Origin: an uncultured Clostridia bacterium
GTDB taxonomy: Bacteria > Bacillota > Clostridia > Christensenellales > Aristaeellaceae
Length of the DNA: 16,807 bases
NCBI GenBank assembly: GCA_934631055.1
Contig: CAKTXP010000033.1
Location: forward strand, 1 to 16,807
Direction of reading: 5' to 3'
Part shown: piece after piece, positions 1 through 6,562 of the stretch
Position numbering within the stretch: position 1 is the first letter of the stretch
Layout of the letters: each line of letters opens with the position of its first letter
Notes under the pieces: model-generated
Told to the model about the DNA's origin: nothing
Seen by the model: only the letters and a program-made list of their open reading frames with translations
Database searches by the model: none
Position numbers and translations under genes: made by a program

Positions 1-96
1 ATGACTGAGTTTTCGGATTTGAATCTATGCCCAATTAACAACCGTCAGGGAATTGTAATTGATGGTGAAGGTTCAAATGTTGTTTGCAAAGACTAA
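1..96 (+). other. Possible C-terminal tail or tiny ORF, unrecognised
   Basis: An open frame runs from the first base of the window to a TAA at 94-96 and encodes 31 residues ending in VVCKD. An ATG sits exactly at base 1, but nothing upstream is visible, so this may be the end of a longer gene cut by the window edge or a chance ORF. Composition is AT-rich, unlike the dnaK region that follows. I recognise no domain. It is listed only because it is the sole coding candidate at the left edge. Confidence 0.25.
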
Positions 97-247
97 TTTG
101 AAAATTCCAGTTTGTTGTACTCGCCCATAATATAGGCTGGCAGATATACTAGCTATTTTCCGATGACCAGCGTGTAAAATTCATCGAAAGACAAGTCACG
201 GAAGCAGGCGCTTCTGGTTCGGATTTGGTTTCATCTGCTGCACCAAA

Positions 248-286
248 AAAGGAACCTGGCAATCGCTGGGTTCCTTTCATTTTTTC
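248..286 (+). terminator. Rho-independent terminator
   Basis: A 9-bp perfect stem, AAAGGAACC (248-256) with GGTTCCTTT (269-277), is followed by six T residues at 280-285. It would end a plus-strand transcript entering from the left edge. Confidence 0.7.
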
Positions 287-440
287 TTGTAATGCAAAGA
301 AAAATCGCATACTTGTTCTTTCATATCTCCGCGCAATCGCGCAGCATTGTACAGCCGTTTTTAGACGGATTATGCCACGGCGTACAAGGTTATAGAGTGT
401 GGTTTTAGACACTTTTTATATATGGTTATGCACCTATCGC

Positions 441-463
441 AAAAAAGCGGGCTGAGCCCGCCT
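441..463 (-). terminator. Terminator of dnaK
   Basis: On the minus strand GCGGGC-loop-GCCCGC (447-461) is followed by six T (complement of 441-446). It lies about 90 bases past the dnaK stop and fits as its terminator. Confidence 0.75.
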
Positions 464-550
464 GCATTTCCGCCACAGTCCGTAAAGATTCAAAGCTTTA
501 CGCACGCGAGCAAGCTTTATGCAATTTCCTATAAGGCAAGAAATTCTTCA

Positions 551-2317
551 TCATCCTTCCGGATGGATAGCCTTCGCGTTCTCCGTCAATTCCTCGCTGA
601 GCCGTTTCAGCTCTGCCGCCTGTTCGGGGGTGATGTTGTCCGGTTTCGTCTTATTGACGGCTTTTTTCAGCGCGGAGATGCTCTCCTTGACCTTCTTTTT
701 GTCCTCGTGGCTGAGCTGCTTGTCTTTGCCCAGCGCCTGTTCGGTCTCGTAGATGAGCTTTTCAGCATCGTTGCGGATAGCCGCCGCTTCCCTGCGCGCC
801 TTGTCCTGCGCTTCATATTGGCGCGCATCCTCCATGGCGCGGTGAATCTCCTCCTCGCTCATGTTGGTCGTAGACGAAATGGTGATCTCCTGTTGATTGC
901 CCGTGCCGAGATCCTTTGCCGAAACGGTCACAATGCCATTCGCGTCAATGGCAAACGTCACCTCGATCTGCGGAACACCCGCCATCGCGCGGCGGATGCC
1001 CTTCAGGCGGAAATTGCCGAGCAGTTTGTTGTCCCGCGCATAGTAGCGCTCGCCCTGCAAAACCTTGATATCCACAGCCGTCTGGAACGGCGCGGCGGTC
1101 GTGAAGATCTGGCTGTGGCGGGTCGGGATGGTCGTGTTGCGGTCGATGATCTTCGTCGCCACGCCGCCGACCGTCTCGATAGAGAGCGACAGCGGCGTCA
1201 CATCCATCAGGATGACGTTCTGCGCCGCACTGGATACGACCATGCCGTTCCCCGCCGCAAGCTTGCCGCCCTGAAGCGCCGCGCCCATTGCGACGCATTC
1301 ATCCGGATTCACGTTGCGCGCAGGCGTCTTGCCGGTCAGCTTTTTGACCATCTCCTGCACGGCGGGCATACGCGTGCTTCCGCCGACGAGCAGAACCTGC
1401 CCCAGGTCGCTCATGCTCAGCGCCGCGTCCGTCATCACCTGACTGACCGGGCCGCATGTCCGCTCGATGAGGTCGCGGGTCAGTCCTTCAAACTGTGCGC
1501 GCGTCACCGTCACATCCAGATGATGCGGGCCGTGCATATCCTGTGTCAGGAACGGAAGCGTGACCTGCGTACTCATCTGCCCGCTGAGTTCGCGCTTCGC
1601 CTTTTCCGCCGCTTCTCGGACGCGGAGCATTGCGGCTTTGTCGCGCCGGATGTCCACCTTCTCCGTCTTTTTAAACTCGTCGGCAAGATATTCTGCCAGC
1701 CGCTCGTCAAAGTCGTCGCCGCCAAGGTGGTTGTCGCCGCTGGTTGCAAGCACCTCAATCACGCCGTCGCCGATCTCGATAAGCGAAACGTCGAACGTGC
1801 CGCCGCCGAGGTCATAGACCAGTATCTTCTGCGCCTGCCCGTGATCCAGTCCGTAGGCGAACGCCGCCGCGGTCGGCTCATTGATGATGCGCAGGACATC
1901 CAGCCCCGCGATACGTCCGGCGTCGCGCGTCGCCTGGCGCTGGCTGTCCGTAAAATATGCCGGCACGGTGATGACTGCCTGCGTGACCGGTTCGCCCAAA
2001 AACGTCTCCGCATCCCGGCGGAGCTTCTGGAGAATCATCGCGGAAATCTCCTGCGGCGTATAGCTCTTTCCGTCGATTTTCACGCGGTAATCGCTGCCCA
2101 TTTCTCGCTTGATGGACAGAACCGTGCGCGCGGCGTTGACCGCCTGCTGGCGCTTTGCCGCTTCGCCGACGACGCGCTCTCCGGACGCGGTAAAGCTGAC
2201 GACGGAAGGCGTCGTTCGTCCGCCCTCCGAATTGGGGATGACGACCGTCTCGTCCCCTTCCAAAACGGCGACGCAGCTGTTCGTCGTGCCTAAATCAATG
2301 CCAATCACTTTGCTCAT
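551..2317 (-). CDS. dnaK: DnaK-type Hsp70 chaperone, divergent and tail-truncated
   Basis: ATP-dependent cytosolic chaperone of 588 residues. The start chosen is the ATG at 2317, which gives the canonical MSKVIGIDLGTTNS; AGAGG lies just upstream, and an in-frame extension to 2419 would run back through the promoter. ATPase domain 1-371: phosphate-1 loop GIDLGTTNS (6-14), phosphate-2 loop VYDLGGGTFD (167-176), adenosine motif VGGSTRMP (311-318). The proteobacterial 24-residue insertion is absent, as in Gram-positives. The linker DVTPLSLSIET (372-382) is followed by the substrate-binding domain (383-480) and a helical lid to about 585. Oddities: about 8 extra residues just before the linker, IRRAMAGVPQ where the family usually has IPPAPRGVPQ, and no disordered acidic tail. 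grpE and dnaJ are not adjacent and no CIRCE (HrcA) operator is seen, so this may be a second, specialised DnaK. The family call is certain; paralogue status is inference. Confidence 0.95.
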   Translation of the reverse strand: MSKVIGIDLGTTNSCVAVLEGDETVVIPNSEGGRTTPSVVSFTASGERVVGEAAKRQQAVNAARTVLSIKREMGSDYRVKIDGKSYTPQEISAMILQKLRRDAETFLGEPVTQAVITVPAYFTDSQRQATRDAGRIAGLDVLRIINEPTAAAFAYGLDHGQAQKILVYDLGGGTFDVSLIEIGDGVIEVLATSGDNHLGGDDFDERLAEYLADEFKKTEKVDIRRDKAAMLRVREAAEKAKRELSGQMSTQVTLPFLTQDMHGPHHLDVTVTRAQFEGLTRDLIERTCGPVSQVMTDAALSMSDLGQVLLVGGSTRMPAVQEMVKKLTGKTPARNVNPDECVAMGAALQGGKLAAGNGMVVSSAAQNVILMDVTPLSLSIETVGGVATKIIDRNTTIPTRHSQIFTTAAPFQTAVDIKVLQGERYYARDNKLLGNFRLKGIRRAMAGVPQIEVTFAIDANGIVTVSAKDLGTGNQQEITISSTTNMSEEEIHRAMEDARQYEAQDKARREAAAIRNDAEKLIYETEQALGKDKQLSHEDKKKVKESISALKKAVNKTKPDNITPEQAAELKRLSEELTENAKAIHPEG

Positions 2318-2384
2318 ATCTAAAACCTCTGTTCGTTTGCTGAAAACTAACCCGCACCCCTTGATTTTCGGATGCGTTTCCTTT

Positions 2385-2413
2385 ATTGTAAAGAGCTGTG
2401 AGCAGAAACGCAA
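2385..2413 (-). promoter_or_regulatory. Sigma-A-type promoter of dnaK
   Basis: On the minus strand TTGCGT (complement of 2408-2413), a 17-base spacer, then TACAAT (complement of 2385-2390). It gives a leader of about 60 bases before the ATG at 2317. No CIRCE inverted repeat (TTAGCACTC-N9-GAGTGCTAA) lies nearby. Confidence 0.55.
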
Positions 2414-2473
2414 GGGCAAAAAAGTGAAAACTCAGCGGAGTCAGTTCATATTTTTTAAAATCTGCTTTTTCAG

Positions 2474-2499
2474 TGAAATTTTGGATGCGCCGCGTCGTC
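2474..2499 (+). promoter_or_regulatory. Candidate ECF-type promoter of the sigma factor gene
   Basis: TGAAAT (2474-2479), 16 bases, then CGTC (2496-2499). This matches the TGAAAC-N16-CGTA/CGTC pattern known for Bacillus ECF sigma factors and sits about 28 bases before the start codon of an ECF gene, suggesting autoregulation. It is short and could be chance. Confidence 0.35.
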
Positions 2500-2526
2500 T
2501 TATCATGTGAAGGAGGTGGACGGGCG

Positions 2527-3036
2527 ATGGCGTCCTATACGGAAGACACGCGCGAGCAGGCGCTGGTTCAGCTGATGCGCCTGTACGGCGACAGCATCAA
2601 GCGCATGTGCAGCGTATACCTGCGCGACCTGGGCATAGCGGACGACGCCGCTCAGGAAACATTTATCAAGGCATACGACCACATCGACAAATGGCTCGGC
2701 GGCGAGATCGCAAACGAAAAAGCTTGGCTGATGCGCATCGCCATCAACACCTGCAAGGACATGCTGCGCTCATCCTGGATGCGCCACATCGACCGGCATC
2801 AGGCGATCGAAGCGCTGCCATTATCCATCACGCCCAACAACGACGAACGGCTGGCGCTGACGCAAGCCATCATGGCGCTCGCGCCCAAATACAGGGAGAT
2901 CGTGCTTCTATATTATTATCAGGATATCAACCTGCGGACATGCGCTCAGATTCTGGGCATATCCGCGCCGACCGCGACGAGGCGGCTTCAACAGGCGCAG
3001 AAAAAACTCCGCATACAGCTTGAGGAAAGGGGCTGA
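2527..3036 (+). CDS. ECF-family RNA polymerase sigma factor
   Basis: An alternative sigma factor of 169 residues that would direct RNA polymerase to a stress or envelope regulon. The ATG at 2527 is chosen because AGGAGG (2511-2516) lies 10 bases upstream; an earlier in-frame ATG at 2473 has no such site and overlaps the candidate promoter. Region 2 is at about 14-84 (DDAAQETFIKAYDHIDKW at 39-56, then AWLMRIAINTCKDMLRSSW at 66-84). Region 4 is at about 115-162, with a helix-turn-helix around LRTCAQILGISAPTATRRL. Region 3 is lacking, as is normal for ECF factors. A membrane protein gene starts 6 bases after its stop, the usual sigma/anti-sigma arrangement. It is divergent from dnaK with about 210 bases between the start codons. 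The subgroup and regulon cannot be told from sequence alone. Confidence 0.92.
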   Translation: MASYTEDTREQALVQLMRLYGDSIKRMCSVYLRDLGIADDAAQETFIKAYDHIDKWLGGEIANEKAWLMRIAINTCKDMLRSSWMRHIDRHQAIEALPLSITPNNDERLALTQAIMALAPKYREIVLLYYYQDINLRTCAQILGISAPTATRRLQQAQKKLRIQLEERG

Positions 3037-3042
3037 GTTCGA

Positions 3043-4077
3043 TTGAAAAAAGATCCTTTTATCCGCAGCGCCATCGACGAGAGCCTCTGCTCCGTCCGTT
3101 TCAACGCGCAGGATGAGCGAAGCGTCCTGCGGCGCGTCCGAGCCCAGCGTGAGGAAGAAAAAGCACCCGTGCGCGCCAAAAAGCGCGGCTTCCGGCTGGA
3201 TTTCGCCTTTGCTTTGGGCATGGTTCTCGTCCTCGTCATTCCACTGACCGTGTTCACCCTGCGCGCAGGCAGTCTGCGGACGCAGCGCGTCGTTCCGCTT
3301 TCTAACTCAGACGACCCCATCCTTTCATCGGACGCGCCGAATGAAAGCCTCGCTTCCGCCCAGCCGACTGCGCAGGCATCCGCCGCGCCCGTTTTGGGCA
3401 GCACGATTGACGAAAGCGCCGCGATTCGTGCGGCACGGGACTGTTACAACGCGGTCTGCGATACGAGCATCTTCTCCTTTGAGGAATTCACCGTCACCTG
3501 CACGCTCGACGCGTCCCTGTATCCCACCGAAATGGAAGGCGATACTCAGTATACCGTCGTCATGGAGAGCATATACGGAAACGGCTGCACCTTTGAAGTT
3601 TACGTCGATGCCCTGAACGGCAGTGTTCTGCATTCCGACCCGAAGTATGCCACCGTCCCGAGCTTCAGCGCTCTTCAAAGCGAAAAAGCACAGGCGTGGT
3701 ATAAAAAGAACGGTAACTGTATCTTGACTTGGCAGCCCGCCGCGCAGGCGGAATTTTCCCGCCGCTATGAGGGCGCAACCCTGCGTGATGCAAAGGATGG
3801 CGAAATCTCCTTTACTCAGGCATCAGAGATCGCAAAAAACGCCGCCGCATCCTATGACACAGCCTTCTGTTATCCGCTGCTCTTCAGCGAGCGTGCCGCA
3901 GCAGACGGAACCGCACGATACAGAGTCTTCTGCTTTGCCGATGAAGTCACCGGCGATACGCCTTCCGCTCAGCCCGCCGCCGTCGTCGTTCTGAACGCGG
4001 CAACGGGCGCGGTTGAATCGGTGCGGGCGTTTGACAGCGAAAGCGACAATGCGCTGATGAAGGGGTGGGTTGAATAA
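3043..4077 (+). CDS. Membrane-anchored anti-sigma-like protein with PepSY-like repeats
   Basis: 344 residues with a TTG start at 3043, 6 bases after the sigma factor stop; the Shine-Dalgarno GAGGAAAGGGG overlaps the end of the sigma gene, so the two are probably translationally linked. The N-terminal cytoplasmic part (1-50) has an acidic-then-basic helix (DERSVLRRVRAQREEEK, 24-40) that could hold the sigma factor. One membrane segment follows at about 52-72. A Ser/Ala/Pro-rich linker (80-118) leads to two outer modules that look like PepSY folds: about 122-200, ending FEVYVDALNGSVL, and about 255-330, ending VVVLNAATGAVESV. Seven cysteines lie outside the membrane. There is no HxxxCxxC zinc anti-sigma motif. 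The anti-sigma role is inferred from position and topology. A terminator follows at 4086. Confidence 0.7.
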   Translation: MKKDPFIRSAIDESLCSVRFNAQDERSVLRRVRAQREEEKAPVRAKKRGFRLDFAFALGMVLVLVIPLTVFTLRAGSLRTQRVVPLSNSDDPILSSDAPNESLASAQPTAQASAAPVLGSTIDESAAIRAARDCYNAVCDTSIFSFEEFTVTCTLDASLYPTEMEGDTQYTVVMESIYGNGCTFEVYVDALNGSVLHSDPKYATVPSFSALQSEKAQAWYKKNGNCILTWQPAAQAEFSRRYEGATLRDAKDGEISFTQASEIAKNAAASYDTAFCYPLLFSERAAADGTARYRVFCFADEVTGDTPSAQPAAVVVLNAATGAVESVRAFDSESDNALMKGWVE

Positions 4078-4085
4078 AATTAAGT

Positions 4086-4122
4086 ATGACCGCTGGTTTT
4101 CCGGTGGTCATGTTCATTTTTT
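4086..4122 (+). terminator. Terminator of the sigma/anti-sigma operon
   Basis: ATGACCGC (4086-4093) pairs with GTGGTCAT (4104-4111) with one G-T pair, and six T follow at 4117-4122. It marks the end of the GC-rich backbone before the AT-rich restriction-modification island. Confidence 0.75.
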
Positions 4123-4240
4123 GCCATATATTTTCTAAATCTTTGTCGAGCAAACCTCATGGACAATCTGTGGATATGACAGACACAAATCCCACATTGC
4201 TGAAATTTCCACCTTCCAGCCTGAATCACTTCACGATTTA

Positions 4241-4280
4241 TCAAGAATATCTTGAAGTTTCTCCATCATTATGCTATTCT
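4241..4280 (+). promoter_or_regulatory. Candidate promoter and operator of the R-M operon
   Basis: TTGAAG (4252-4257), 17 bases, TATTCT (4275-4280) is a plausible but weak sigma-A promoter. A perfect dyad, TCAAGA-ATA-TCTTGA (4241-4255), overlaps its -35 box and is a natural candidate operator for the small regulator encoded next. Both calls are by eye. Confidence 0.35.
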
Positions 4281-4318
4281 ATATGATGTTATTTGGACTA
4301 TTGCAAGGAGGTATTCTT

Positions 4319-4531
4319 TTGATATACAGCTATAACCGCCTGTGGAAACTGCTGATCGACCGTGGACTGACAAAAACCGAACTAAAAGATATCGCAGGCG
4401 TAAGTACAAATATCATTGCTAAAATGGGGAAAAATGAACCCATTTCAATGGAAAGCCTTGCAAAAATTACAACCGCGTTGCAATGCGGGTTTGATGATAT
4501 TGTAGAAATACAGAAAGATGGGACAAATTGA
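4319..4531 (+). CDS. Small Cro/C1-type (XRE) HTH regulator of the R-M operon
   Basis: A 70-residue DNA-binding protein that is little more than a helix-turn-helix domain (about 3-62, HTH_26/YozG-like), with TKTELKDIAGVSTNIIAKM as the HTH core. The TTG at 4319 is chosen as start: AAGGAGG (4305-4311) is 7 bases upstream, and the protein then begins MIYSYNRLWKLLIDRG as usual for this family. The in-frame ATG at 4271 would place the ribosome binding site inside the gene. The stop overlaps the methyltransferase start (TGATG). Position and size suggest a controller that times expression of the methyltransferase and nuclease, but this sub-family is not proven to act as a classical C protein. Codon use is AT-rich, unlike the flanks. 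Confidence 0.85.
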   Translation: MIYSYNRLWKLLIDRGLTKTELKDIAGVSTNIIAKMGKNEPISMESLAKITTALQCGFDDIVEIQKDGTN

Positions 4532-5700
4532 TGATAGAAAATAAGGACTTAGAACCTTGCTTTATTGATACCCGCTCTATTTCTCTCTTTTCCGGGGCTA
4601 TGGGACTTGATATCGGGCTAATGAATGCCGGGATTGACATTAGAGTAGGGCAGGATTTTGATGACTATTGTGTGCGCACTATGTTAGCAAACGGTCATCC
4701 GGGCATTCTAGGCGATATCCGAAGTATTTCTTCCAATCAACTATTAGAAACTACTGGAATGAATGCCGGAGAGCCTTTTTTAATTTGTGGCGGACCACCA
4801 TGTCAACCATTTTCAACCGCCGGAAAAAGATTGGGAATCAACGACCCAAGAGGGAGTTTGTTTCGTGACTTTGTTAGAATGATTGATGAAATACGTCCTC
4901 GCTTCTTTGTCATGGAAAACGTTAAAGGACTAATGAGTGCTACGCTAAAAGACGATAAGGGCGAAGATACCAATACTAAAGTACTAGACATAATCCTCGA
5001 TGAGTTTAAAAAACTAAATTACAAAACTGTGTACGGAATTCTAGATGCGGTAAACTATGGAGTTCCGCAATTCCGTGAACGTTTTGTTTTGATTGGAAGT
5101 CGTGATAATGAAAGTATTTTTCTTCCCATTCCTACGCATTTTCATATTCATCAAAATGCAGCATACCGATGGAATACATTATCCGATGCAATACGAGACT
5201 TAGAAAATGTCAATGGCGAATGTGCTACATTCAGTGAAAATCGTTTACATTATTTGCGAATGGTTCCTGAGGGGGGAAATTGGAAAGATTTACCTAAAGA
5301 CATCCTCCAAGAAGCTATGGGCGGAGCCTATATGTCAGGTGGCGGTAAAGTCGGTTTTTACAGAAGGTTATCATATACTCAACCGTGTCCAACAGTTGTA
5401 ACAAGTCCTGTACAAAAAGCGACTATGATGTGTCATCCAAAAAAAGACAGACCTCTGAGTGTTGCAGAATATGCAAGAATTCAGCAGTTCCCCGATAATT
5501 GGAAATTTATCGGAACAACCGCAAGCAAGTATAAGCAAATTGGCAATGCCGTTCCAATCGGCTTAGCAAAAGCAATCGGAGAAATGCTTATTTCCGTGGC
5601 GACCGGTTCTAACGAAGTTGTTGTTAAACGTGTCCGTGGAACAAACGTACACGAAAAAATACAAGAAGCAATCAGAATTGGAGGAATCGAACCATGTTAA
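4531..5700 (+). CDS. DNA (cytosine-5) methyltransferase, type II R-M
   Basis: 389 residues; transfers a methyl group from SAM to C5 of cytosine in a specific DNA site, protecting host DNA from the partner nuclease. Motifs in order: I, LFSGAMGLDIGLMNAG (19-34); IV, CGGPPCQPFSTAGKR (87-101) with catalytic Cys91; VI, ENV (129-131); VIII, QFRERFVLIGS (180-190); IX, CPTVVTSP (286-293); X, QIGNAVPIGLAKAIG (336-350). The target recognition region between VIII and IX (about 200-283) is short. The ATG at 4531 shares its A with the upstream stop; the TTG just before it (4528) is the alternative. The last bases overlap the nuclease start by 7. Every core motif is intact, so it is probably active. The recognition sequence cannot be deduced. 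Strongly AT-rich compared with the flanks. Confidence 0.95.
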   Translation: MIENKDLEPCFIDTRSISLFSGAMGLDIGLMNAGIDIRVGQDFDDYCVRTMLANGHPGILGDIRSISSNQLLETTGMNAGEPFLICGGPPCQPFSTAGKRLGINDPRGSLFRDFVRMIDEIRPRFFVMENVKGLMSATLKDDKGEDTNTKVLDIILDEFKKLNYKTVYGILDAVNYGVPQFRERFVLIGSRDNESIFLPIPTHFHIHQNAAYRWNTLSDAIRDLENVNGECATFSENRLHYLRMVPEGGNWKDLPKDILQEAMGGAYMSGGGKVGFYRRLSYTQPCPTVVTSPVQKATMMCHPKKDRPLSVAEYARIQQFPDNWKFIGTTASKYKQIGNAVPIGLAKAIGEMLISVATGSNEVVVKRVRGTNVHEKIQEAIRIGGIEPC

Positions 5701-6437
5701 GTATTGAACCTTTAAACAACGGTTATGATGAAAACGCAGTGATTCAAGCTGTAAGCACTGCATTAACTGATTTCTACACGTCGTTGACAAACACTTTAGA
5801 CAATATAGACGTAAATAAAATATTAAAACGTAAAAATCCATATTTATATCGAGCTAAAGGCATAAACAGTGCTGGACAAATCATTGATGGCATCTTGGCT
5901 GCTTATGTTTCTTCAAGCGAAGAAACTATATTTGGCAATACCTTTTTTGAACCCATTGCCATTATAGTATCAGGTGGACAAAAGGCAGTTACAGAGGGTG
6001 TAGACATTACTGTAGATAAAGACAATACTATTTATAGCATTGCAGTAAAAAGTGGAACATCAGTATTCAATGCTGATAGCAGAAAACGACAAGAACAAAA
6101 TTTCCAATCTGCGCAAAAACGTGCTCAACAAGCACACAAAGCATTTTTTCCCGTTGTCGGATATGGTTATGGCAAGAAAAAAGTCAGAGCAGAAAATGAA
6201 AAATTCTATAAAGAATTGGCTGGAAAAGATTTTTGGGAGTGGTTAACCGGAGATTCTGAGTTTTATACCAAAATTATCCGTATGATGGGAACACGTCCCG
6301 ATGAATATGCAAAGAGCTTTGAAGCGGCATACGCAAAAGCCGAAAACAGGATGGTTCGAGAATTCACCATCAATTATTGCAAGGAAGATGGCTCTATCAA
6401 CTGGGACAAACTACTTCAGTTTAATAGCGGAGATTAA
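5694..6437 (+). CDS. Type II restriction endonuclease, PmeII-like PD-(D/E)XK family
   Basis: 247 residues, overlapping the methyltransferase by 7 bases (ATGTTAA), which implies coupled translation. The segment RKNPYLYRAKGINSAGQ (46-62) followed by SSSEETIFGNTFFEP (73-87) resembles what I recall of the PmeII-type endonuclease family. The catalytic centre is probably EGVDITVDKD (101-110), strand and IAVKSG (116-121): Asp104 and Lys119, with Glu76 or Glu77 as a possible further metal ligand. The residue two before the Lys is Ala rather than Asp/Glu; related enzymes carry IKSG-type motifs there too, so this need not mean loss of function. The C-terminal half (125-247) has no domain I recognise and probably contacts DNA. 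The family assignment rests on memory of motifs plus gene order; the cut site is unknown. Confidence 0.75.
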   Translation: MLSIEPLNNGYDENAVIQAVSTALTDFYTSLTNTLDNIDVNKILKRKNPYLYRAKGINSAGQIIDGILAAYVSSSEETIFGNTFFEPIAIIVSGGQKAVTEGVDITVDKDNTIYSIAVKSGTSVFNADSRKRQEQNFQSAQKRAQQAHKAFFPVVGYGYGKKKVRAENEKFYKELAGKDFWEWLTGDSEFYTKIIRMMGTRPDEYAKSFEAAYAKAENRMVREFTINYCKEDGSINWDKLLQFNSGD

Positions 6438-6516
6438 GGCTACACCCAATGCAAAATGATAGTTTGCCTTTACTTTAAAAGAAATACGGCTAAATGGCAT
6501 TTTTATCGTCAACAAC

Positions 6517-6562
6517 AGAAGAAGGTGAGAATGGGTTCATCCCATCCTCACCTTCTTTTATT
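6517..6562. terminator. Long hairpin terminator between convergent operons
   Basis: AAGAAGGTGAG (6519-6529) pairs with CTCACCTTCTT (6547-6557), and ATGGG/CCCAT stack inside across one A-C mismatch, giving about 16 bp. A short T-rich run follows on the plus strand, ending the nuclease transcript. The stem abuts the stop codon of the minus-strand gene ending at 6558, so it probably serves both directions, though the minus-strand T tract is poor. Confidence 0.65.

Larger units (their letters stand above)
97..550. other. AT-rich intergenic region, probable foreign or remnant DNA
   Basis: This 450-base stretch has no gene I can support. It holds a plus-strand terminator (248-286), the minus-strand terminator of dnaK (441-463), and a 7-bp hairpin CGTAAAG/CTTTACG at 481-502 in the dnaK 3' region. 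An 87-codon minus-strand frame (149-412) reads straight through the first terminator and lacks a convincing ribosome binding site. A plus-strand frame starting right after a TAG at 150-152 gives a protein-like stretch (DDQRVKFIERQVTEAG) that also runs into the terminator. Both could be remnants of a mobile-element gene, but I cannot name one. Confidence 0.4.

Noticed and set aside
149..412. Minus-strand 87-codon frame with an HTH-like start (SKTTLYNLVRRG)
   Set aside because: It reads through a strong terminator hairpin, has no good ribosome binding site and falls apart into a non-protein-like tail. It could be a remnant but is not supported as a gene.
422..2293. Plus-strand open frame of 623 codons opposite dnaK
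   Set aside because: It is antisense to an unmistakable DnaK, has Arg/His/Leu-rich shadow composition and no domain. Such long antisense frames are common opposite GC-rich genes.
2318..2526. CIRCE (HrcA) operator before dnaK
   Set aside because: No TTAGCACTC-N9-GAGTGCTAA or close variant was found on either strand.
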